From assembly GCA_937996535.1 (NCBI GenBank), contig CALKVF010000008.1, positions 1 to 46,116 on the forward strand: a stretch of 46,116 bases of DNA, written 5' to 3'. Both the position numbers and the translations under genes were made by a program. The DNA is from an uncultured Novosphingobium sp. (GTDB lineage Bacteria; Pseudomonadota; Alphaproteobacteria; Sphingomonadales; Sphingomonadaceae). This document shows positions 21,362-28,413 of this stretch, piece by piece (positions within the stretch are counted from its first letter, which is position 1; each line of letters begins with the position of its first letter). The notes beneath the pieces are model-generated. The model did no database searches. It was not told the origin of the DNA and saw nothing but the letters and a program-made list of their open reading frames with translations.

Positions 21362-22441
21362 ATGAACAGTATAGCGGCGGCGCAATCCGGGGCTGCAGCG
21401 TCTGCGGCCCCTGCCCCATCGGCGCACGCCCCGCGCCTGGTCCAGCTTGACGGGCTGCGCGGCCTCGCCGCGATCGTCATCATGCTCTACCATCTGGCGG
21501 CGGTCTATCACACCCGCGGGCCCTTTACGCGCGGCTACCTGTTCGTTGACCTGTTCTTCCTGCTCAGCGGGTTCGTGCTGGCGGTTTCAACCGAAAAGAA
21601 GCTCAATGCCGGGATCGGCGCCTTTGCCTTTACCAAGGCGCGCTTCGTGCGGTTGTGGCCGCTGGTCGCGGTTGGCGCAGGCGTAGCAGCGGTGCGCGCC
21701 TTTGCGATTGGCATGGCCGACCCGCTAACCCTGCTGCTGTGGCTGGCGCTCGATCTTGCAATGGTCCCGAGCCTCAGCGGCAGCGGCCCGTTCTATCGCT
21801 ACAACGGGCCGCAGTGGACGCTGTTCTACGAATTGCTCGCCAATTTCCTCCACGCGCTACTGCTGCGCCGGGTTGCGACCCGCTGGCTGCCGCTGCTGGC
21901 GCTGGCGATGGGTGCTTGGCTGGTGTTCACCGTGCGGCGCCACGGCGGCGACACGATGGGCGTGAGCGCGCCCAATTGGAAAACCTGGTGGATGGGCCTG
22001 CCGCGGGTGGGCTGGTCCTATGTCCTCGGCGTGTGGATGGGCCGGCTCTACAAGGGTGGGCTGCGCAGCCCCGGCGCGCCCTGGTGGCTGGCGCTGGCCG
22101 TGCCGATGGCCGGGATCATGACCGTGCCCAGCCTGCCGCTGAGCCACGCCAATGGCGATCTGGTCTTCGTGGTGCTGTTCCTGCCGTTGGCGGTGTGGCT
22201 GGTCGCGATGTCGCAGCCGCCGCAGGGGCTGAACCGGCCGATGGAATGGCTCGGCAGCTATTCGCTGCCGCTCTACTGCGTCCACCTCACGGTGCTGGTC
22301 TCGGTCTCGGAACTGTTCGGCCGCGCCCACTGGGTGCAGGGGCTGGCCGTCGCCTCGGCGCTGGTGCTGGCCTGGGTATTCTCGCGGCTGGTGTCCTTTG
22401 CCAACAAGCCGCTGCCGGTCAAAGCGCCGGCCCAGGGCTGA
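21362..22441 (+). CDS. acyltransferase 3 family membrane protein (OafA/YrhL-like)
   Basis: A 359-residue integral membrane acyltransferase, of the type that O-acylates polysaccharides, lipids or other exported substrates. The family signature near the N-terminus is present: RLVQLDGLRGLAAIVIMLYH (25-44, with the conserved RG and catalytic-type His44), then FVDLFFLLSGFVLA and the KARFVRLWPL arginine region. About ten hydrophobic helices follow. The ATG at 21362 follows a run of six G at 21347-21352. No carbohydrate genes are adjacent, so the substrate is open. It converges on hup across a long hairpin. Confidence 0.88.
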   Translation: MNSIAAAQSGAAASAAPAPSAHAPRLVQLDGLRGLAAIVIMLYHLAAVYHTRGPFTRGYLFVDLFFLLSGFVLAVSTEKKLNAGIGAFAFTKARFVRLWPLVAVGAGVAAVRAFAIGMADPLTLLLWLALDLAMVPSLSGSGPFYRYNGPQWTLFYELLANFLHALLLRRVATRWLPLLALAMGAWLVFTVRRHGGDTMGVSAPNWKTWWMGLPRVGWSYVLGVWMGRLYKGGLRSPGAPWWLALAVPMAGIMTVPSLPLSHANGDLVFVVLFLPLAVWLVAMSQPPQGLNRPMEWLGSYSLPLYCVHLTVLVSVSELFGRAHWVQGLAVASALVLAWVFSRLVSFANKPLPVKAPAQG

Positions 22442-22480
22442 CGCCGATCACGCAAATTCGCTGTCCGGCAAAATCCGCCG

Positions 22481-22540
22481 AGCCTGAAAATTCAAACGCC
22501 GCACCTGCCAGGTGGCAGATGCGGCGCTGAATTTCAGGCT
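22481..22540. terminator. long bidirectional hairpin between acyltransferase and hup
   Basis: Almost all of 22481-22540 folds into one stem. The outer arm AGCCTGAAAATTCA pairs with TGAATTTCAGGCT, and the inner CGCCGCA-C-CTGCC pairs with GGCAG-A-TGCGGCG around an AGGT loop. On the minus strand the inner stem is followed by TTTGAATTTT, fitting termination of hup. It also lies just past the convergent acyltransferase stop. Confidence 0.75.
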
Positions 22541-22571
22541 GGCCGCGAGGCGCCAACCAGCCGAACGCGTC

Positions 22572-22844
22572 TTAGTTGACGGCGTCCTTGAGGCCCTTGC
22601 CGGCCTTGAACTTCGGCTGAGCCGAAGCCTTGATCGACATCGGTTCGCCGGTGCGCGGGTTGCGGCCGGTCGAAGCCTTGCGCTTGGCAACCGAGAAGGT
22701 GCCGAAGCCAACGAGACGGACTTCGTCGCCCGACTTCAGAGCGCCGGTGATCGCGTCGAACACGCCTTCAACAGCCTTGGCAGCGTCGGTCTTGGTGAGG
22801 CCGCTCGATTCGGCGACGGCGCTGATCAGATCGTTCTTGTTCAT
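22572..22844 (-). CDS. hup: nucleoid protein HU
   Basis: A 90-residue histone-like protein that bends and compacts DNA as a dimer. The whole family is readable: MNKNDLISAVAESSGLTKTD at the start, LVGFGTFSVAKRKASTGRNP leading into the DNA-binding arm RTGEPMSIKASAQPKFKAGK, and a normal C-terminus. It is probably the only subunit of a homodimer. AGGGGG stands upstream of the ATG. It lies between the acyltransferase (convergent) and lon (upstream, same strand), with a 250-base region that carries its own promoter. Confidence 0.97.
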   Translation of the reverse strand: MNKNDLISAVAESSGLTKTDAAKAVEGVFDAITGALKSGDEVRLVGFGTFSVAKRKASTGRNPRTGEPMSIKASAQPKFKAGKGLKDAVN

Positions 22845-22913
22845 TGTAGAAACCCCCTACCTTTCGTGAAATTCGGAGTTGTATTTAGATTCGCCTCTGA
22901 AAAAGGTGGCTGG

Positions 22914-22942
22914 ACTTGAACTGGTTTTACTGGGGCTGTCAA
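22914..22942 (-). promoter_or_regulatory. possible hup promoter
   Basis: On the minus strand a consensus TTGACA (22942-22937) is followed after 17 bases by TCAAGT (22919-22914), which is a weak -10. The leader would be about 65 bases. A different -10, TAAATA nearer the gene, has no good -35 partner. Confidence 0.4.
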
Positions 22943-23031
22943 AGCGAAAGCGCGCGATCCGTCCCCGATTATCCACGTTTTTTAGCCATTTTCGGCAATC
23001 AGAGGGGCTAGTCAGGTGGAATGACGTAATT

Positions 23032-23073
23032 GGTGCGGCGCAGCAAGCCGGCCCAAGGCCGATTCGCCGCACC
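23032..23073 (-). terminator. hairpin downstream of lon
   Basis: GGTGCGGCG (23032-23040) and CGCCGCACC (23065-23073) are perfect inverted repeats, with a nested GGCC-CAA-GGCC between them. It starts 22 bases after the lon stop on the minus strand. No T tract follows, so this is a candidate terminator only. Confidence 0.5.
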
Positions 23074-23094
23074 GCGCCAAGGTCACTTCGCGAA

Positions 23095-25506
23095 TCAGTG
23101 AGCCGTTGCCGAACCCGTTCCAGCCGCCGCCCCGGGCCCGCCCGGCTGGCTCGCCAGGTCGTCCGCCTCGCTCCATTCGATCGCTTCGAGCGGAGCCACC
23201 AGCGCCCGGGCCAGCACTTCATCGACGTGCGAAACCGGGATGATTTCCATGCCCTCGTGAACGTTGGCGGGGATGTCGGCGAGATCCCTGCGGTTCTCTT
23301 CCGGGATCAGCACGGTCTTGATCCCACCGCGCAGCGCCGCGAGCAGCTTTTCCTTGAGCCCGCCGATCGCCAGCACGCGCCCGCGCAGCGTAACCTCGCC
23401 GGTCATCGCCACGTCCTTGCGCACCGGGATCCCGGTCAGCGTCGAGACGATCGAGGTGACCATGCCGATACCGGCCGAAGGACCGTCCTTGGGCACGGCG
23501 CCTTCGGGCAGGTGGATGTGAACATCCTTGCGCGCGATCAGCGAAGGCTTGATGCCATAAGCCGGCGAGCGCGCCTTGACGAAGCTGAAGGCCGCCTGGA
23601 CGCTTTCGTTCATCACTTCGCCCAGCTTGCCGGTGGTCTTGACCCCGCCCTTGCCCGGCACCGTAACGCTTTCGATCGTCAGCAGTTCGCCGCCAACCTG
23701 GGTCCAGGCCAGCCCGGTAACCGCGCCAACCTGATGCTCTTCCTCGGCCACGCCATAGCGGAACTTGCGCACCCCGGCGAAGTCGCCAAGGTTTTCGGGC
23801 GTGACGACCACGCGCTTGTCCTTGCCTTCCAGAATGCGGCGCAGCGCCTTGCGCGCCAGCCGGGCGATCTCGCGCTCCAGCGTGCGCACCCCGGCTTCGC
23901 GGGTGTAGTAGCGGATCAGATCGCGCAGCGCCGCCGTTTCCAGCGTGAACTCCGCCGGCTTGAGCCCGTGGGCCTCGATCTGCTTGGCAACCAGATGACG
24001 CTCGGCGATCTCGACCTTCTCGTCCTCGGTATAGCCTTCGAGCCGGATGATCTCCATGCGGTCGAGCAGCGGCTGCGGCAGGTTGAGGCTGTTGGCCGTG
24101 CAGACGAACATCACGTCCGACAGGTCGTAGTCGAGTTCGAGGTAGTGATCCTGGAACTTGGCGTTCTGTTCCGGATCGAGCACTTCGAGCAGCGCCGAGG
24201 CCGGATCGCCCCGGAAGTCCTGACCCAGCTTGTCGATCTCATCGAGCAGGAACAGCGGATTGCTGGTCCCGGCCTTCTTGAGATTGGCCACGATCTTGCC
24301 CGGCATCGAGCCGATATAGGTGCGGCGGTGGCCACGAATTTCGGCTTCATCGCGCACGCCGCCCAGCGACTGGCGAATGAATTCGCGCCCGCAGGCCTTG
24401 GCGATCGACTTGCCCAACGAGGTCTTGCCCACGCCCGGCGGGCCGACGAGGCACAGGATCGGCCCCTTGAGCTTGTTGGTGCGCGCCTGAACCGCCAGAT
24501 ATTCGACGATCCGGTCCTTGACCTTGTCGAGCGCATAGTGATCGGCATCCAGCACGCCCTGGGCGACCTGGATATCCTTCTTGAGCTTCGACTTCTTGCC
24601 CCACGGCAGCCCCAGCAGCACGTCGAGGTAATTGCGAATGACGGTCGCCTCGGCGCTCATCGGCTGCATGGTCTTGAGCTTCTTCAGCTCGGCATTGGCC
24701 TTGGTGCGGGCTTCCTTCGACAGCTTGAGCTTGTCGATCTTGTCCTGCAGTTCGGCGATCTCGTTGGCTTCCTCGCCATCGCCGCCGCCCAGTTCCGACT
24801 GGATCGCCTTGAGCTGTTCGTTGAGGTAATATTCGCGCTGGGTCTTTTCCATCTGCCGCTTCACGCGGCCACGGATCTTGCGCTCCACCTGCAGCACGCC
24901 AAGCTCGCCTTCCATGAAGGAATAGACCATCTCCAGCCGCTTGAGCGGATCCTGCTCGGACAAGAGCGCCTGCTTGTCGGCAACCTTGACCTGAACGTGG
25001 GCAGCCACGTTATCGGCCAGCAAGGCGGCATCGACGATTTCGGTCAGGTTATCGCCCGCGTCCTGCGGCAGCTTCTTGTTGAGCTTGGCATATTCGCCAA
25101 AGCTTTCGACCACGCTGCGCATCATCGCGGCAACTTCGGTGCCCGAAACGCTGACCGGATCGAGAATCTCGACCGCGGCCACCGCCATGTTGCCGCCGCT
25201 GCCAGGTTCGATCCGCAGGTTTTCGATCCGCGCGCGCTGCTTGGCCTCGACCAGCACGCGCACCGTGCCATCGGGCAGCTTGAGCAGCTGGAGCACCGTG
25301 GCGATCACGCCAACGTCATAAAGGTCATCGCGGTCGGGATCGTCGCAGCCCGGATCGAGCTGGGCGAGCAGGAAAATGTCCTTGTCGCCGGACATCGCCG
25401 CTTCGAGCGCGGCGACCGACTTTTCGCGGCCGACAAACAGCGGAACGACCATGCCGGGAAACACGACGATGTCGCGCAGCGGCAGCAGGGGGAGCAAGGT
25501 AGCCAT
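23095..25506 (-). CDS. lon: ATP-dependent Lon protease
   Basis: A cytoplasmic AAA+ serine protease that removes misfolded and regulatory proteins. The 803 residues show the N-terminal substrate domain (LLPLRDIVVFPGMVVPLFVG), a coiled coil, Walker A GPPGVGKTSLG near 355, Walker B FLLDEIDKL, and the protease domain with catalytic Ser in PKDGPSAGIGM near 677 and Lys in VRKDVAMTGEVTL near 720. Length is typical. A sequence matching the sigma-32 -10 consensus lies upstream, so heat-shock control is likely. Confidence 0.98.
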   Translation of the reverse strand: MATLLPLLPLRDIVVFPGMVVPLFVGREKSVAALEAAMSGDKDIFLLAQLDPGCDDPDRDDLYDVGVIATVLQLLKLPDGTVRVLVEAKQRARIENLRIEPGSGGNMAVAAVEILDPVSVSGTEVAAMMRSVVESFGEYAKLNKKLPQDAGDNLTEIVDAALLADNVAAHVQVKVADKQALLSEQDPLKRLEMVYSFMEGELGVLQVERKIRGRVKRQMEKTQREYYLNEQLKAIQSELGGGDGEEANEIAELQDKIDKLKLSKEARTKANAELKKLKTMQPMSAEATVIRNYLDVLLGLPWGKKSKLKKDIQVAQGVLDADHYALDKVKDRIVEYLAVQARTNKLKGPILCLVGPPGVGKTSLGKSIAKACGREFIRQSLGGVRDEAEIRGHRRTYIGSMPGKIVANLKKAGTSNPLFLLDEIDKLGQDFRGDPASALLEVLDPEQNAKFQDHYLELDYDLSDVMFVCTANSLNLPQPLLDRMEIIRLEGYTEDEKVEIAERHLVAKQIEAHGLKPAEFTLETAALRDLIRYYTREAGVRTLEREIARLARKALRRILEGKDKRVVVTPENLGDFAGVRKFRYGVAEEEHQVGAVTGLAWTQVGGELLTIESVTVPGKGGVKTTGKLGEVMNESVQAAFSFVKARSPAYGIKPSLIARKDVHIHLPEGAVPKDGPSAGIGMVTSIVSTLTGIPVRKDVAMTGEVTLRGRVLAIGGLKEKLLAALRGGIKTVLIPEENRRDLADIPANVHEGMEIIPVSHVDEVLARALVAPLEAIEWSEADDLASQPGGPGAAAGTGSATAH

Positions 25507-25569
25507 ATCAATCCGTCCAATCCGGCGCAGAGCCTACGCCGTCCGGGTGAATCCCGGGTTTGAATCTGG

Positions 25570-25597
25570 ATATGGGGTTGACCTGCCATGGGTGCAA
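25570..25597 (-). promoter_or_regulatory. candidate heat-shock (RpoH) promoter of lon
   Basis: On the minus strand CCCCATAT (25577-25570) equals the sigma-32 -10 consensus CCCCATNT. TTGCAC (25597-25592) stands 14 bases upstream, a partial match to the -35 CTTGAA. The leader would be about 56 bases. Confidence 0.5.
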
Positions 25598-25628
25598 TGG
25601 GGGCGCACGCCGAGGCTGTGGAAGGCCG

Positions 25629-25654
25629 GCGCGGCGCAGCAATCCGCGCCGCGC
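25629..25654 (-). terminator. GC-rich hairpin downstream of ybaB
   Basis: GCGCGGCGC and GCGCCGCGC form a nine-pair stem with an eight-base loop, ten bases after the ybaB stop on the minus strand. There is no T tract. It probably ends or stabilises the dnaX-ybaB transcript. Confidence 0.45.
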
Positions 25655-25663
25655 GGCCGGGTA

Positions 25664-26002
25664 TTACATGCCAGGAAGCTTGAAGCCCGGGGGCAGACCC
25701 ATGCCGGACTGCATCCGCGCCATTTCATCGCCAGCCACGGCATCAGCCTTGGCCCGGGCGTCATTATAAGCCGCCGCGATCAGATCCTCGACGATGCCCT
25801 TTTCGGCAGGGCTCATCAGGCTGTCGTCGATCGAAACGCCGATCACCCGGCCCTTGGCCGAGCAGCGGATCTTGACCAGACCACCGCCGGCCACGCCTTC
25901 AACCTCGATCCCGTCGAGCTTGGACTGGGCTTCGGTCATCTGCTTCTGGATGGTCTCGGCGGCGGCCTGGGCAGCCTTGATCATCTCTTCCATCGACTTC
26001 AC
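25664..26002 (-). CDS. ybaB: YbaB/EbfC nucleoid-associated protein
   Basis: A 112-residue DNA-binding protein that dimerises as a tweezer-shaped fold. MKSMEEMIKAAQAAAETIQKQ is the N-terminal helix. GIEVEGVAGGGLVKIRCSAKGRVIGVSID is the conserved sheet, followed by the helix with EDLIAAAYNDARAKAD and the short tail GMGLPPGFKLPGM typical of the family. Its ATG overlaps the dnaX stop (ATGA, 25999-26002), the usual dnaX-ybaB coupling. recR, often the next gene, is absent here. Confidence 0.95.
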   Translation of the reverse strand: MKSMEEMIKAAQAAAETIQKQMTEAQSKLDGIEVEGVAGGGLVKIRCSAKGRVIGVSIDDSLMSPAEKGIVEDLIAAAYNDARAKADAVAGDEMARMQSGMGLPPGFKLPGM

Positions 26003-27849
26003 GCGCGCTTACTCCACTTCTTGCCGCCTTGGCCGGCCAGACCAGCCTCGGCGCTGTCATCGATCATCTCGGCCTTGGGAAAGGCTTCGAACGCGGCTTC
26101 GACCAGCGGGTGACGCAGCAGTTCGGCATGGGCCGCCGCCTTGGCCGCCTCGCTATTCTCGCGCAGGGTCGGGCGGCCTTCGCCATCGACCTTGAGATTG
26201 AGCTGCCACCGCTCGCCCGTCGCGCGCAGCAGGGCATCGCGCAGTTCCGCGCCGGGATCGCCGGGGAAGCCGGGGGCCAGCGAATAGGTCAGCTCGCCCG
26301 GCTGCAGATCGATCACCCGCACCCAGTCGCGCATGACCTGAGCCAGCCGCAGCTGCCCTGAATGATCGACCCGGTCGACCAGCGTTTCCCAGTCCGGCCC
26401 GGCCTTGGCCGAAGGCGCGGCGGGGCTGCCAGCGGCGCCCTCTCCGGCCGATGCGGCAATGGTCACGCCATTGGCGACCATATCGTCAAGCTTGCGCGCC
26501 AAGGTGCCCGGATCGGGCAGGTCGCTCGCGTGCTGGATGCGCAGCAGCGCCATCTTCGCGGCGACCAGCGGATCGGGCGCGCCGCGCACTTCGTCATGGC
26601 CCTTGAGCAGCAATTGCCACAGGCGGTGCAGCTGCCCGGCGGACAGGCGCCCGGCCCATTCATCCAGCGCGGCGCGTTCTTCGGCGGAAATCGCCTCGGC
26701 CCCGCCCTTGCCCAACTGGGTCACGGTGATGCGGTGCGCCAGCTCCATCGCCGAGCGCAGCAGCGCCACCGGCTCCACCCCCAGCGCGAACTGGTGATCG
26801 ACCATGTCGAGCAGTTCGGCGCCATCGCCCGTCAGCAGCGCGGCAAACAGGCGGCGCTGGGCCGACTTGTCAGCCAGCCCGAGCATGTCGCGGACCTGCC
26901 CAGCGGTAACCAGCCCTTCGCCGCCCAGATCGGCATGGGCAATCGCCTGATCGAGGATCGACAGCCCATCGCGCACCGAGCCTTCAGCGGCGGCGGCGAC
27001 CATCGACAGCGCCTCGGCCTCGGCGGTCACGCCTTCGGCGGCGCAGACGCGGGCGAAATGCTCAGCCAGCAGCGGGGTCGGGATGCGGCGCAGGTCAAAC
27101 CGCTGACAGCGCGACAGCACTGTCACCGGCAGCTTGTCGACCTCGGTAGTGGCGAACAGGAACTTCACGTGCGCCGGCGGTTCTTCCAGCGTCTTGAGCA
27201 GCGCGTTGAACGCGTTGCGCGACAGCATGTGAACTTCGTCGATGATGTAGATCTTGTAGCGCGCCGACACCGCCGCATAGCGCACAGCCTCGATGATTTC
27301 GCGCACGTCGTCGACGCCGGTGTGGCTCGCGGCGTCCATCTCGATCACGTCGATGTGGCGGCCCTCGGCGATCGCGAGGCACGGCTCGCAGGCGCCGCAC
27401 GGATCGATCGTCGGCCCGCCCTGCCCATCCGGGCCAACGCAGTTCAGCGCCTTGGCGATAAGCCGCGCGGTCGAGGTTTTGCCGACCCCGCGCACCCCGG
27501 TCATCAGGAAGGCATGGGCCAGCCGGTCGCGGCGGATCGCGTTGCCCAGCGTCTGGACCATCGCGTCCTGCCCGATCAGCTCGGAAAAGGTCTGCGGACG
27601 ATACTTGCGCGCAAGCACCCGGTAAGGCTGCGCTGCCGGAGTGGGTACAGCAGCAACGGGGGCAGACGCAGGAGCCGGTGCAGGCGCCGCCACGGACATA
27701 GCTGCCGCAACCGGCGCGGCAGGCGCGGGCGCCGGATCGCCGAACATCGAGCCCTGACCGGCCGCTTCAAGCTCAGCCGTGCTGGGAGCTTCGTCCTCGG
27801 GCCGTTCGGCCTCGGGATCTTGCCCGAAGATGTCAGGTGAATCGTCCAT
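25999..27849 (-). CDS. dnaX: DNA polymerase III subunits gamma and tau
   Basis: The clamp-loader ATPase of the replicative polymerase. The 616 residues begin with an Ala/Pro-rich extension of about 75 residues before YRVLARKYRPQTFSELIGQD. Then come Walker A GVRGVGKTSTA near 118, the zinc knuckle with CGACEPC, Walker B YIIDEVHMLS, and the sensor TTEVDKLPVTVLSRC. C-terminal tau-type domains follow. I see no obvious A-rich slippery site for making a shorter gamma form. The start sits seven bases after a -10 box, so the mRNA is probably leaderless. Confidence 0.97.
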   Translation of the reverse strand: MDDSPDIFGQDPEAERPEDEAPSTAELEAAGQGSMFGDPAPAPAAPVAAAMSVAAPAPAPASAPVAAVPTPAAQPYRVLARKYRPQTFSELIGQDAMVQTLGNAIRRDRLAHAFLMTGVRGVGKTSTARLIAKALNCVGPDGQGGPTIDPCGACEPCLAIAEGRHIDVIEMDAASHTGVDDVREIIEAVRYAAVSARYKIYIIDEVHMLSRNAFNALLKTLEEPPAHVKFLFATTEVDKLPVTVLSRCQRFDLRRIPTPLLAEHFARVCAAEGVTAEAEALSMVAAAAEGSVRDGLSILDQAIAHADLGGEGLVTAGQVRDMLGLADKSAQRRLFAALLTGDGAELLDMVDHQFALGVEPVALLRSAMELAHRITVTQLGKGGAEAISAEERAALDEWAGRLSAGQLHRLWQLLLKGHDEVRGAPDPLVAAKMALLRIQHASDLPDPGTLARKLDDMVANGVTIAASAGEGAAGSPAAPSAKAGPDWETLVDRVDHSGQLRLAQVMRDWVRVIDLQPGELTYSLAPGFPGDPGAELRDALLRATGERWQLNLKVDGEGRPTLRENSEAAKAAAHAELLRHPLVEAAFEAFPKAEMIDDSAEAGLAGQGGKKWSKRA

Positions 27850-27856
27850 CCCGACC

Positions 27857-27885
27857 TAGGTAGGCGCTGGCGCGAAAAATGTCAG
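27857..27885 (-). promoter_or_regulatory. promoter of dnaX, predicted leaderless
   Basis: On the minus strand CTGACA (27885-27880), 17-base spacer, TACCTA (27862-27857), then seven bases to the ATG. No separate Shine-Dalgarno fits between them. Confidence 0.5.
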
Positions 27886-27954
27886 GGCCAAAGCGCGCAA
27901 ACCCCCAGCAATCCACAGAAGCGCGGCCAGAGCGATAGCGATGGGGGATGAAAA

Positions 27955-28042
27955 GGAGCCGGCCGACCCGCCGCAACCCGTTGTGGCTGCTTCCTTCCGG
28001 ACCTGACCAGGTTGGCGGACGCAAGCGTCCGACCGACTCCCG
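27955..28042 (-). ncRNA. ffs: signal recognition particle RNA, small bacterial (4.5S) type
   Basis: The conserved apical domain reads GGTCAGGTCCGGAAGGAAGC on the minus strand, with the GGAA tetraloop and the asymmetric loop that bind Ffh. The ends pair: GGAGTCGG near 28040 with CCGGCTCC ending at 27955. TTTT follows at once (27954-27951), fitting intrinsic termination. The 5' end agrees with a promoter at 28049-28077. It guides co-translational targeting with Ffh and FtsY and lies upstream of dnaX, a frequent alphaproteobacterial arrangement. Confidence 0.95.
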
Positions 28043-28048
28043 GGCGGG

Positions 28049-28077
28049 CATATGGCGGCGATCAGCCGTTTAGGCAA
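28049..28077 (-). promoter_or_regulatory. promoter of the SRP RNA
   Basis: On the minus strand TTGCCT (28077-28072), 17-base spacer, CATATG (28054-28049). The start would fall at about 28042, matching the 5' end deduced from base pairing. Confidence 0.6.
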
Positions 28078-28102
28078 GCCCGACTCGTGCCGGGCCGGCC
28101 AA

Positions 28103-28381
28103 TCAGCGGAAATTGTCGGCGTAGGCCTGGATCTTGAGGCGGCGCGGCGGGGTCGCGTGGACGGCCGCGGCAATGCCGTACTTGTCGGCATAGGCCTGGG
28201 CCTCGGCCTGGCTGTCGAACTTGAGCACGACCTGCGCCTGGGTGTCGCCCGAGCCGGTCCAGCCCATCAGCGGGTCGGCGCGGCGAGCTTCAGCCGGGGC
28301 GAATTCGAGGATCCACTGACCAAGCAGGGCCTTGCCGGACTGCATGGCGTTCTTCGGGCGCTGATAGATACGTGCGGACAT
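28103..28381 (-). CDS. complex I accessory subunit, NDUFS4/ETC-C1 family
   Basis: A 92-residue protein of the family that includes the mitochondrial 18-kDa complex I subunit. ARIYQRPKNAMQSGKALLGQWILEF (3-27), DPLMGWTGSGDTQAQV and the C-terminal RRLKIQAYADNFR are characteristic. It probably attaches to the peripheral arm of NADH:quinone oxidoreductase on the cytoplasmic side. The gene stands apart from the nuo operon, which is usual in Alphaproteobacteria. The ATG at 28381 is chosen because conservation starts there; upstream in-frame codons read as non-coding. Confidence 0.9.
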   Translation of the reverse strand: MSARIYQRPKNAMQSGKALLGQWILEFAPAEARRADPLMGWTGSGDTQAQVVLKFDSQAEAQAYADKYGIAAAVHATPPRRLKIQAYADNFR

Positions 28382-28413
28382 GCGCGCTGCCCTGCGTCGA
28401 TTCCGCGCGGGAA

